19,842 bases of DNA from an uncultured Planctomycetaceae bacterium (GCA_903921605.1 CAIXQV010000976.1:1-19842); one strand, 5' to 3'; positions 8,335 to 16,101 are shown, counted from the stretch's first letter. The notes: generated by a model not told the origin, from the letters alone. Translations and numbers: made by a program.

Positions 8335-8361
8335 GAGATACCAGAGAAGGTCGTGTATCTC
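8335..8361 (-). terminator. Hairpin just downstream of the S9 peptidase gene
   Basis: GAGATAC (8335-8341) and GTATCTC (8355-8361) form a perfect 7-bp stem with a 13-base loop, starting 5 bases after the peptidase stop codon. No T-run follows in the direction of transcription, so intrinsic termination is uncertain. A competing stem, ACGACC (8327-8332) with GGTCGT (8349-8354), overlaps it. Confidence 0.35.
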
Positions 8362-8365
8362 GTAG

Positions 8366-10459
8366 TTACAGTGGCACGCAAGGCAGGTTCTCCTGCAAGT
8401 ACCTTAGAATACGCATGCGAACGTGTACCATAGTGCCGTCCCCTTCACGCAGGCCGTGATCGCGATTGGGATAGACCATGTAGTCGAACGGTTTTCCGAG
8501 TGCAATGAGACGGTCAACCAGACCTTCGATGATTTGAATATGCGTGTTGGTTTCGCCCGATCCGGTCATGATCAGCAGTTTCCCCTTGAGACCTTCAGCA
8601 AAGTTGATGGGCGCGGAACGTTCGTATCCGTCTGCGTTGACCTCGCGTGTGCGCATGAAAATCTCCTGGAACCATGCGTTGTAAAGGTGCGGCTGAGGCT
8701 TCGGCACGACGGCGATCCCGACGTGATACGAATCCGGCTTCCGGAACATGGCATTAAGCGTATTCGAGCCGCCGCCGCTCCAGCCCCAGATTCCGACACG
8801 ATTAAGATCGATGAAAGAACACTGTTTCGCAAGGGCTTTCAAGCCTGCTTCCTGCTCATCGGTCGACAGAGGCCCCAGGCTGCCAAAGATCGCTCTTCTC
8901 CATGCAGCACCTTTGGGTGCCGGGGTCCCGCGATTATCAATAGAAACGACAACGTAACCCATCTCAGCCACCACGCGATGAAAGTCGATCTGCGCCGTTC
9001 CCCATTCGTCGAGTACCGTTTGAGCGTGAGGCTCACCGTAAACATAAATGAACAGCGGATACTTCTTTGAGGGATCAAAATCCCGTGGCTTCAGCATCCA
9101 GGAATCGAAGACAAGACCGTTGCCGATATCCAGCTTCAGAAACTCCGCGGGCTGACAGGAAATGGAATTCATTCTCTCGCGGATGGCATGGTTGTCTTCG
9201 AGCGTAATAATGACACGGTGCGTTTCCACTTCGATCAGCTTATGAACTGGCGGCAGATTCAGAGTGGAATAAGTATGAATGGCCCATTTGGCATCGGGGG
9301 AGAAAACGTAGCTGTGAGTGCCGGGCTGATTGTCCGGAGAGAGCCGTTGCTTCTTTCGGGAACCATCAAGTGCGACTCGATAAAGGTACTTCTGAGTGGC
9401 ATCCTCGGGCGACGCGTAGAAGTAATACCAGCCACCCGCTTCATCGATCATCGCCCGATCGATCATGTCGTAGTCTCCCGGCGTCAGCAACGTCAATTCT
9501 TTTCCATCACGAGAATAGCGCCATGCGTGCCTCCAGCCGTCTTTCTCACTGACGACAACAAACTCTTTGCCACCCTGCAACCAAACGAGCCCCGAGTTCT
9601 TCCCCTGACTCGATTCAACCCAGGCGTCATTTGTCTCTGAGTAGATCGTATTGACCGTGCCGCTTACCGTGACGAGCAGGAAATCACGGTGATCACGGAA
9701 ACGACTGAATTTCTCGACGAGCACTTCATCCGAATTGCCGGCCCATTCAACCTGTCCCAGATAGAGGCCTTCTTCAGGGCATTCCACTGGCAGCCACTTC
9801 ATGTTTTGTCCGTCCGCATCGACCACACCAATTCGCAGTTTCTCGATAGTCCCGCCAACACGGGCGAAGCGATGCTGCTGAACTTCCGGATAAGACGGGT
9901 CACCGGGTGCCAACACCGATCGCTGTCTCACATCGGTATAGTCTGCTTCAATAAAAACAACTCGGGCTCCGTCAGGACTCCAGACAGGATCGCGATACTG
10001 AACATCCCGGCCCGCCGGGGCTGAGATAAGCACTGTTTCCTGCTGATTATTCTGGTCCACTGCAACGAGCTGATCGCGACGGGCTTCGAGGCGCAGCGAG
10101 CCGTGCGACAAATGACCGGCATCTCCCGGCGCAAGGAGCTTTTCATCCGATTGCCAGACACGCCGCTCGCCAGTTTCTGCATCATGTAACGATTGAGTGG
10201 GCTTCCCCGTTGCCGGATCAACTTCCTCCACAACGAATCCCGAGTTGTCGTTCAACCAAACAGGTCGGTAAGCCTTCGCGCGAAACTCACCACGGTCATA
10301 GATCGCTTTCAATCGCGATTCCGCTGAGACCTGCCAGTTTGATTCCTGGATCGCCTGAGCAGGCAGCTCGGATGAAATGAGGAGGAGAAGACAAGGGAAC
10401 ACGATTGTGCAAAGGGCGGTTCCCGTGCCAGATCCAAAGAAGGTGTTGAGACGGTTCAT
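8366..10459 (-). CDS. Exported S9 family prolyl oligopeptidase / dipeptidyl peptidase IV-like protein
   Basis: The 697-residue protein has a signal peptide (hydrophobic LCTIVFPCLLLLISS, cleavage near AQA, residues 34-36). An N-terminal beta-propeller spans about 50-440, and a C-terminal alpha/beta-hydrolase domain follows. The nucleophile elbow GWSGGGS has Ser561, the oxyanion-hole region reads YVYGEPHAQTV, and His668 lies in NRDHGL. The acid position reads GSGETNTH, giving Glu636 where DPP-IV has Asp. The 32-residue spacing from 636 to His668 equals the Asp708-His740 spacing of human DPP-IV, so the alignment is firm. The HRFARVG...GVVD region matches bacterial DPP-like enzymes. It should act in the periplasm or at the surface on peptides, often X-Pro. 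It follows the enolase-superfamily gene by 125 bases on the same strand. No Shine-Dalgarno sequence is visible before the ATG. Confidence 0.92.
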   Translation of the reverse strand: MNRLNTFFGSGTGTALCTIVFPCLLLLISSELPAQAIQESNWQVSAESRLKAIYDRGEFRAKAYRPVWLNDNSGFVVEEVDPATGKPTQSLHDAETGERRVWQSDEKLLAPGDAGHLSHGSLRLEARRDQLVAVDQNNQQETVLISAPAGRDVQYRDPVWSPDGARVVFIEADYTDVRQRSVLAPGDPSYPEVQQHRFARVGGTIEKLRIGVVDADGQNMKWLPVECPEEGLYLGQVEWAGNSDEVLVEKFSRFRDHRDFLLVTVSGTVNTIYSETNDAWVESSQGKNSGLVWLQGGKEFVVVSEKDGWRHAWRYSRDGKELTLLTPGDYDMIDRAMIDEAGGWYYFYASPEDATQKYLYRVALDGSRKKQRLSPDNQPGTHSYVFSPDAKWAIHTYSTLNLPPVHKLIEVETHRVIITLEDNHAIRERMNSISCQPAEFLKLDIGNGLVFDSWMLKPRDFDPSKKYPLFIYVYGEPHAQTVLDEWGTAQIDFHRVVAEMGYVVVSIDNRGTPAPKGAAWRRAIFGSLGPLSTDEQEAGLKALAKQCSFIDLNRVGIWGWSGGGSNTLNAMFRKPDSYHVGIAVVPKPQPHLYNAWFQEIFMRTREVNADGYERSAPINFAEGLKGKLLIMTGSGETNTHIQIIEGLVDRLIALGKPFDYMVYPNRDHGLREGDGTMVHVRMRILRYLQENLPCVPL

Positions 10460-10555
10460 AAATTGGTGCCAGTCAGGGAGTCATACGAAATCATCAGGCT
10501 GGAAGCTAACCGCATGATTGGTGGGTGAAAGCTGATGTTCGCCACATTTCCGGGA

Positions 10556-10576
10556 TTGTGCAAAACGTTTGTGCAA
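10556..10576. promoter_or_regulatory. Direct repeat of TTGTGCAA upstream of the S9 peptidase gene
   Basis: Two identical TTGTGCAA octamers (10556-10563 and 10569-10576) are spaced with a 13-base period. They lie about 100 bases upstream of the peptidase start and just after the stop of the preceding gene. The central AAACGTTT is also self-complementary. A transcription factor site is plausible but unproven. Confidence 0.35.
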
Positions 10577-10584
10577 GAGATGGT

Positions 10585-11688
10585 TCAGAAGACATCCACC
10601 AGCCGCTTTCCAAGCACGTCAAATCGTGGTTCGATTCCGAGGCCCGGGGCTTCAGACGCCTGCATGAAACCCTGATCACGCTGCGGAGCACCTGTCGCGT
10701 TGCTTACAGTGACATAACTGTTGAAGTCGGTACTTGAGAAACGAAACTCTTCCGGTGTGCTGTGCGCAAGGTGAGCGATCGCGGCTGTCGTCACATCGCC
10801 TCCCCAACTGTCCTCAAGTGTCATTGCGATCCCCATACTGATACAGAGATCTCGGACCTGTTTCGTTTTCGTGAGGCCGCCAAGCTTGCTGATCTTCAGA
10901 TTTACGACGTCCATGGCCAGATCCGCCTTGGCTCGGAGCAGCATGTCGAGTCCATCGATGTTTTCATCAAGGATGTACGGATGGTTTGTATTGCGTCGCA
11001 CCGCGAGACATTCTTCATACGTCAGACAAGGCTGCTCGATGTACACATCGAGATCACTGACGGCGCGTACGACACGGATGGCTTCGTGCTGAGTCCAACC
11101 CGTGTTTGCGTCAGCGACCAGCCGATCCGATGGCTGAAGGATTTCCCGAGCCTGCCGAATCCGTTGTATGTCCTGATCAGGATCACCGCCGACCTTGAGC
11201 TGAAAACGTGTGTAGCCCTGGGCACGGTAGCTTGCGACGTTGATCGCCATCTCATCCGGAGGCAACTGCGAGATCGCTCGATAAAGACGGACCTTTTCAC
11301 CAAAGCGGCCGCCCATCAGCGCACAGACTGGCAGTTGAGTGGTCTTGCCGAGCAAATCCCAGCACGCAACATCAATCCCCGACTTCACATAGGGATGCCC
11401 CTTGAGCGCCGCATCCATACGATGATTCAGTTTGAGAAGTTCTCTCGGATCGAAGCCTATCAGATGCGGCCCCAGCTCTTTGAGTCCAGCCCTGACACCC
11501 TCTGCATAAGCTGGCAGATAGAACGGACCCAACGGGCAAACTTCACCATATCCAATGAGTCCGCACTCCGTTTCAACACCGACAATTGTGCTGTCGAATA
11601 CTGATACCGACTTTCCGCCAGACCACTTATAGCTTCCCTCGACAAGCGGCAAATCGACTCCGTGTGCAAAGATCCGAGCAATCTTCAT
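10585..11688 (-). CDS. Mandelate racemase/muconate lactonizing family enzyme, near cis-3-hydroxyproline dehydratase / HpbD
   Basis: The start at 11688 ([10 protein letters not shown]) gives 367 residues, the usual length; upstream extension to 11757 adds a non-conserved basic tail. The enolase-superfamily capping domain carries [19 protein letters not shown], a motif typical of the hydroxyproline-betaine epimerase / cis-3-hydroxy-L-proline dehydratase group. In the barrel, Lys165 (FQLKVGG) and Lys265 (NLKISKLGG) are the expected acid/base pair. Asp193 (ADANTGW), Glu218 (YIEQPC) and Asp241 or Glu242 (LDEN) are the Mg2+ ligands. [17 protein letters not shown] matches the same group. The reaction would be abstraction of the alpha proton of a proline-like or dipeptide substrate, giving epimerisation or dehydration; the exact substrate is not visible. 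It is cytoplasmic. It is divergent from a PAS-AraC regulator and followed by a prolyl-peptidase gene. Confidence 0.88.
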   Translation of the reverse strand: MKIARIFAHGVDLPLVEGSYKWSGGKSVSVFDSTIVGVETECGLIGYGEVCPLGPFYLPAYAEGVRAGLKELGPHLIGFDPRELLKLNHRMDAALKGHPYVKSGIDVACWDLLGKTTQLPVCALMGGRFGEKVRLYRAISQLPPDEMAINVASYRAQGYTRFQLKVGGDPDQDIQRIRQAREILQPSDRLVADANTGWTQHEAIRVVRAVSDLDVYIEQPCLTYEECLAVRRNTNHPYILDENIDGLDMLLRAKADLAMDVVNLKISKLGGLTKTKQVRDLCISMGIAMTLEDSWGGDVTTAAIAHLAHSTPEEFRFSSTDFNSYVTVSNATGAPQRDQGFMQASEAPGLGIEPRFDVLGKRLVDVF

Positions 11689-12001
11689 CTGGGCTCGCCT
11701 CAAACGAAAAGTGGAAAGGAAAAACGGAACAAGCACCTTTGCGAGCACTTTCGCCAACGATTCGCGTTCTGTCGAGGAACCAGTCCCGACATGCGGAGTT
11801 GTCTGCCGAGTCTAGCCGAGTTCTGCAGGATCTTCTTGATCTGGATGCGCAGAGAACCGTAAATCTGCGCACAGAGTCATTGACGCCCGGCTGTTTTTGA
11901 CCAAGGAGAACAGAGAAGAAAGCTCTTAGGCTCTCGGGAAACGGGCGTGTTGGACTGGAGTCGACAAGGGGGGCTTGCCTAATCACGGCAACGCCTTTGT
12001 A

Positions 12002-12028
12002 GAATCTGAGTGTGTTGAATCTGCGTGT
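12002..12028. promoter_or_regulatory. Tandem direct repeat, candidate AraC-type operator
   Basis: GAATCTGAGTGT (12002-12013) and GAATCTGCGTGT (12017-12028) match at 11 of 12 positions with a 15-base period. A third partial copy, AATCTGCG, is at 11862-11869. AraC-family proteins usually bind directly repeated half-sites, and this lies between such a regulator and its divergent neighbour. Assignment to this regulator is inference. Confidence 0.4.
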
Positions 12029-12108
12029 TTAGTGGGATGTGACAAGCGGAGCGCGGGCACACCATTTTACTACATTTTTGGGGTATGCTGGTGCGTAGCT
12101 TGTCGAGC

Positions 12109-12126
12109 AATACGGCCAGCCGTATT
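12109..12126. promoter_or_regulatory. Perfect palindrome just upstream of the AraC gene
   Basis: AATACGGC (12109-12116) and GCCGTATT (12119-12126) are exact inverted repeats around CA. The two-base centre makes an RNA hairpin unlikely and favours a dimeric protein site on DNA. It ends 9 bases before the GTG at 12135 and about 90 bases before the preferred start at 12219. Confidence 0.45.
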
Positions 12127-12205
12127 TTGAAATAGTGCGGCGCCGTGCATCCCTACTGACAACCGATTCAAGGAGAGCGTCCATTCTGGTAGACTTCGCT
12201 CTCCC

Positions 12206-12210
12206 AGAGG
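12206..12210 (+). promoter_or_regulatory. Ribosome binding site favouring the GTG start at 12219
   Basis: AGAGG lies 8 bases before GTG 12219, the same arrangement as at the 1319 gene. A second strong site, AAGGAGA at 12170-12176, has only ATT (12183) or CTG (12186) in frame behind it. GTG at 12135 has no Shine-Dalgarno sequence. Confidence 0.45.
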
Positions 12211-12218
12211 CGATTTGT

Positions 12219-13049
12219 GTGAGCAGCACACACGCGGCTTTGCAGACCGCTGTAAACCTGCATAGGAATACGAATTCATCAGGACCGTCTTCCGCTTTGA
12301 AACATCCTTCACTATCAAAGATCGAGAGCTCCGCAACCAGACTGCAGTCGATTGACACAGGCTTACTGGCCGAGTTGTTTGATCTCTCGCCCGAGGTTGC
12401 GTTTTTCGTCAAGGATCGTGACGGATGCTATGTCTTCGTCAACAATTCCCTTGTCGCTCGCCATGGATTGAAGTCGAAGTCGGATGTTGTCGGCAAGCGA
12501 CCGTCTGAAATTTGCCCCGGGGATTTCGGGCAGATTCCGACTGAGCAGGATTCGAAGGTTCTCAAGACGGGAAGACCACTCGTTGATCATTTGGAAATGC
12601 AATGGCACCGACCCCATGATCCGGTCTGGTGCCTAACAACGAAACTGCCAATTCGCGACGCAGAGAATCGAGTCGTCGGACTGATCGGTTTTTCTCGTGA
12701 CATACGACAGTCTTTAGAACTACAGGATATCCCCTCGAGCCTGGTTCAAGCGCTGCGTGATTTCGAGAAGTCTCTTTCGAGCGATGTCACGCCTTCTTTG
12801 CTGGCCAAGCGCGCGGACTTGTCAGCGCAACGATTGTCTCGTTTGACGAAACGCCTCTTTGGACTGACTCCCAGCCAATTGATCACAAAGACGCGTATTG
12901 CAGCCGCATCAAGACTTCTTCGAGATTCCTCAGATACCATTTCGAACATCGCCCACTCCTGTGGCTTCTGCGACCACAGCGCTTTTACTCGCGCCTTTCG
13001 TTCTGCGACCGGTGTGACTCCGTCAGAGTATCGCAATGCCGGAAGTTGA
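12219..13049 (+). CDS. PAS domain-containing AraC family transcriptional regulator
   Basis: With the GTG start at 12219 the protein has 276 residues. A PAS sensor domain occupies about residues 49-159 (LFDLSPEVAFFVKDRDGCYVF, the core PAS strand-helix pattern; ending GLIGFSRDIRQ). The C-terminal ~105 residues are an AraC DNA-binding domain with two helix-turn-helix units: LAKRADLSAQRLSRLTKRLFG and the signature ISNIAHSCGFCDHSAFTRAFRSATGVTPSEYR. PAS-AraC proteins are common in Planctomycetes beside sugar- or acid-catabolic genes and probably sense a metabolite. Divergence from the enolase-superfamily gene suggests it controls that gene and perhaps itself. The N-terminus is uncertain: the frame is open from GTG 12135, giving 304 residues. 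No HTH residue is obviously missing. Confidence 0.88.
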   Translation: MSSTHAALQTAVNLHRNTNSSGPSSALKHPSLSKIESSATRLQSIDTGLLAELFDLSPEVAFFVKDRDGCYVFVNNSLVARHGLKSKSDVVGKRPSEICPGDFGQIPTEQDSKVLKTGRPLVDHLEMQWHRPHDPVWCLTTKLPIRDAENRVVGLIGFSRDIRQSLELQDIPSSLVQALRDFEKSLSSDVTPSLLAKRADLSAQRLSRLTKRLFGLTPSQLITKTRIAAASRLLRDSSDTISNIAHSCGFCDHSAFTRAFRSATGVTPSEYRNAGS

Positions 13050-13399
13050 TCCGATGATTTCCATTGTGGATTCCTGACCAGAATTGACGTTTCCTCGCGG
13101 TAGGAAGGTGCTGCTCAAACTCTTCGCTTCACCTGATGTCGGCGAGACTAACCGAGACCGACACCCGACAATCACGGTGTCATCGTGCCTGAGTTCATCG
13201 GTCTTCACCACTCCGGCCTGATACGCCGATGCACGTTGAATGTCAGGAACAGCGGGATGCGCCAGTTGTCTTGTCGTCGCCTTGAGTGACGCAGCGGAGG
13301 CAAGTTTACGCATGTCTGGTAATGGATTCAGTCGCTTGCATTGAGATGGCTTCTTTCATGTAATCAGTCCAATCACCGTTTTACTCAGAGAAGACCCGC
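13050..13399. other. 350-base intergenic region
   Basis: An open frame on the minus strand (13313-13023, 96 codons) overlaps the end of the AraC gene and shows no recognisable domain, signal peptide or Shine-Dalgarno sequence, so it is not called. No strong hairpin or repeat was seen. The right end should hold the promoter of the phosphodiesterase gene, but no clear box pair is visible. Confidence 0.45.
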
Positions 13400-14188
13400 A
13401 TGCTTTCGACTCGTATTCTGCAACTGACCGATCTTCATGTCTTTCGAGACCCTGACGCTCGACTGAGAGGTATCCCCACTTTTCAACTGCTGTGCGATGT
13501 TGTTGAACATATCAAACAAAGTGGAGAAGAGTTCGATTTCGTGGTCGTCACGGGGGATCATACGCATGATGAACTTCAGGAGAGCTACTCCGCCGTCCGG
13601 CAGGTGCTCAGCCCGTGGCTTGACAGACTGTTTCAGGTCCCGGGAAATCATGATGATCGAGCCGTTCTGAGATCTGTGTTCTCCGACCGAATAGCAGGGC
13701 AGGGCGACACGCAAATCAACTTTACGTTTCAAGCGGGAAACTGGCTGTGCCTCGGTCTTGATACGCATGTGCCATCTTCGGTGCCAGGGTTGATCGACGC
13801 AGAGCAGATCGCATGGGCGAAAGAACAGGTCCGTTCATTGAAGCCGGACATGATCGGCCTTTTTCTACACCACCCGCCGGTCAATGTCGGCAGCGAATGG
13901 ATGGACATCATCGGATTAACCGGGAAAGAATTACTGCAGAGCTGGTTCACAGAAGAACCTCGAATCCGGTTTGCCTGCTGCGGACACGTTCATCATGAAT
14001 TCCAAACGCGTTGGAATCAGACCGACATTCTGACGACGCCGTCAACCGGCATTCAGTTCAGTCCTCGGGGAAGTACTCCGACCTTTGTGGCTGATCCGCC
14101 CGGATATCGAATTATCGAACTGAATCCGGAAGGCTACACGACGCGCGTCATTCGCCTTCCAGAAACTCGATTTGCCCCGGTCATCTGA
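13400..14188 (+). CDS. cpdA: 3',5'-cyclic-nucleotide phosphodiesterase, CpdA type (class III metallophosphoesterase)
   Basis: The 262-residue cytoplasmic protein has every metal-binding block of the calcineurin-like fold: Asp11 and His13 (LTDLHVF), Asp53 (VTGDHTHDE), Asn83-His84 (PGNHDD), a histidine pair in LFLHHPPVNVGSEWMD, and CGHVHHEFQTRWN. These blocks, and the following LTTPSTGIQFSP, match E. coli CpdA in order and spacing (its LLLLHHHPLPAGCSWLD and CGHIHQELDLDWN). Hydrolysis of cAMP or another cyclic nucleotide is therefore the best call. The binuclear metal site and length are complete. GAGAAG lies 6 bases before the ATG. Its last 55 bases overlap the 3' end of the convergent ABC transporter gene. 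No cyclase or cyclic-nucleotide receptor lies in the window. Confidence 0.87.
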   Translation: MLSTRILQLTDLHVFRDPDARLRGIPTFQLLCDVVEHIKQSGEEFDFVVVTGDHTHDELQESYSAVRQVLSPWLDRLFQVPGNHDDRAVLRSVFSDRIAGQGDTQINFTFQAGNWLCLGLDTHVPSSVPGLIDAEQIAWAKEQVRSLKPDMIGLFLHHPPVNVGSEWMDIIGLTGKELLQSWFTEEPRIRFACCGHVHHEFQTRWNQTDILTTPSTGIQFSPRGSTPTFVADPPGYRIIELNPEGYTTRVIRLPETRFAPVI

Positions 14189-16101
14189 ATTGTCATCGCC
14201 TGACTGCCGCTGGTTTCATCGTTCTGAGCCAGCTCTTTTTGTTCGAGTTCGTGACTGCTCTGCAAATCACTCAATTCACGATAGTAGTCACTGGTTCGCA
14301 ACAACTCATCATGCGTTCCCACGGCTTCAATCACGCCGTTACGAAGAACAACAATTCGATCAGTCTGCCGCAGCGTACTAAGGCGATTCGACACAATGAT
14401 TGTCGTCCGTCCCCGCATTGCGGAAACCATGGCTTCACGAATTTCATGCTCCGTTTCCGGATCCACAGAAGCCGTCGCATCATCGAGCAGCAGCACAGAG
14501 GGATTTGTCAACATCGCGCGAGCCAGTGAAAGTCGCTGCCGTTGACCACCCGACAGATTACTTCCATGCTCACCGACCATGGACTGATAACCATCCGGCA
14601 GTTCGCGAATAAATGAATCAGCCGATGCGATACGAGCCGCCTCTTCAATTCGTTCCTGAGTCGCCTCGGGATCGCCAAAAGCAATATTGGCGGCGACGGT
14701 GTTACTGAACAGAAAGCTCTCCTGAAACACAATTCCCATCAGCCGACGAACATCGCTCAGATTCAGATCCCGAACATCCGTTCCATCAATCAGGATGCGT
14801 CCGGACTCCACGTCATAGAAACGCTTTAACAAACTGAGCAGTGTGGATTTTCCGGCGCCTGTTGGGCCAGTAATTCCTACGCATTCCCCGGCGTTGATTC
14901 GCAGCGACACATTTCGAATGACCTGCTTCTCTGGCGAATAGCCGAAAGAAACGTTGTCGAATTCGATTCCCTGATGTACCGCAGAAATCCGGGATGCTGC
15001 AGGTGAGCTTTGAATGGCAATCGGCTCATCCAGCACCTCGAAAACTCGCTCAGCACTCGCCAGACTGGACTGGATACTGTTGACGATGTTGGTGATGTGA
15101 GCCACCTGATTTGCGAACTCATGCAGCAAGTTTGCGAACACAAAAAGTCCGGCTCCGAGAGCCAATTCGCCGCGAATCACTAACACGCCGCCGTAACCAA
15201 TCAGCACGAGCATATTGGCCTGAGTCAGCAAGCCCATCGCCGGCTGAAATGTTGAGATGCGGAAGAAGATCGAGGTCTTCAGATCCCGGATGTCATGATT
15301 TGCTGCTCGAAACTTGTCGGCCTGCTCAGATTCACGGGCGAATCCTTTGACAACCTGGATTCCCTGCAAATTCTCCACGAGCGTGCGAATCATCACATCG
15401 CCAAGTTCGCTTGCTCGGCGATAAGCCGGCTGAACCATTCTGGAGAAGACCACAGCCCCGGCCCACAGTAAGGGCGTTGTCGCCAGACACGCCAGAGTCA
15501 GTTCCACATGCATGCGAAACATGTAAGCCAGGAACACGGTCAGCGTCAGAAACACAGTAATCAGTCGAATGATAACACCGTCGACAAAGTTGCGGACGTT
15601 GTTGGCATCACCGGCAGCTCGATTGATAATTGAACTGCTTTCGCCCGAGTCATAAAACTGAAATCCAAGCCGCTGAAGTTTCGCGTAGATCTCAGTCCGT
15701 AAACGAATCAGGATGTGCTGCGAAAGGGCTCCTGACGCGACAGCCGCCAGATACTTCAAACCGGCGGTCAGCATTGCCACGGCCAGAATGGTCAGTGAAA
15801 GTACGACGATGACTTGCACAGGGCTCCAGGAAGCCGGCGGTGCAATTCCAAACGGCCAATGCGGAGTCTCGCCGTTGTTCAGGACCTGCGACGACAAATA
15901 ATCGATGCCCACTCCGGTCAGCCCAAGCGTGGACAAGCTGAGAGCCACCAGCACCGTCTGCATCAGCACAACCATCACGCAGGGACGACGATACTCAAGA
16001 GCTAACGCAAGCAGCCTGCGGAGAAGCGTCGCAGAAGAAACCTTGCGTGGTTCTCCGCCGCTTTTCTCTGCTTTTTGTATTCCTCCGGTCCCCACCGACA
16101 C
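14134..16101 (-). CDS. ABC exporter half-transporter (fused membrane and ATPase domains) with degenerate catalytic site
   Basis: From GTG 16101 (GAAGG 10 bases upstream) the protein has 655 residues; the frame stays open to TTG 16218, which would add 39 unlikely residues. Six transmembrane helices (from VMVVLMQTVLVALS to LGAGLFVFANLL) form a type IV exporter core of the MsbA/LmrA kind. The nucleotide-binding domain has Walker A GPTGAGKST (14842-14868), the Q-loop VFQESFLFS and the signature LSGGQRQR. Walker B reads LLLDDATASVD, with Asp in place of the catalytic Glu (codon 14479-14481), and the H-loop reads VSNRLST, with Asn in place of His (codon 14386-14388). This pattern is known from the non-catalytic half of heterodimeric exporters. 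No partner subunit is in the window. Substrate unknown. Confidence 0.9.
   Translation of the reverse strand: MSVGTGGIQKAEKSGGEPRKVSSATLLRRLLALALEYRRPCVMVVLMQTVLVALSLSTLGLTGVGIDYLSSQVLNNGETPHWPFGIAPPASWSPVQVIVVLSLTILAVAMLTAGLKYLAAVASGALSQHILIRLRTEIYAKLQRLGFQFYDSGESSSIINRAAGDANNVRNFVDGVIIRLITVFLTLTVFLAYMFRMHVELTLACLATTPLLWAGAVVFSRMVQPAYRRASELGDVMIRTLVENLQGIQVVKGFARESEQADKFRAANHDIRDLKTSIFFRISTFQPAMGLLTQANMLVLIGYGGVLVIRGELALGAGLFVFANLLHEFANQVAHITNIVNSIQSSLASAERVFEVLDEPIAIQSSPAASRISAVHQGIEFDNVSFGYSPEKQVIRNVSLRINAGECVGITGPTGAGKSTLLSLLKRFYDVESGRILIDGTDVRDLNLSDVRRLMGIVFQESFLFSNTVAANIAFGDPEATQERIEEAARIASADSFIRELPDGYQSMVGEHGSNLSGGQRQRLSLARAMLTNPSVLLLDDATASVDPETEHEIREAMVSAMRGRTTIIVSNRLSTLRQTDRIVVLRNGVIEAVGTHDELLRTSDYYRELSDLQSSHELEQKELAQNDETSGSQAMTIQMTGANRVSGRRMTRVV

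Larger units (their letters stand above)
11689..12218. other. Divergent regulatory region between enolase-superfamily and AraC genes
   Basis: About 530 bases separate the two preferred start codons. No convincing coding frame is seen. The region holds a GAGG Shine-Dalgarno sequence (11698-11701, minus strand) 9 bases before the enolase-superfamily start. It also has a 10-base-period GCCGAGT repeat (11805-11811 and 11815-11821), a 15-base-period direct repeat (12002-12028) and a perfect palindrome (12109-12126). Its length and repeat content fit a control region serving both genes. Confidence 0.6.

Noticed and set aside
10762..11604. 280-codon plus-strand frame
   Set aside because: It mirrors the enolase-superfamily gene, whose catalytic and metal residues are all present on the other strand.
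13023..13313. 96-codon minus-strand frame in the AraC-cpdA gap
   Set aside because: No domain, signal peptide or ribosome site, and it overlaps the end of the AraC DNA-binding domain. A decayed gene cannot be excluded but is not supported.
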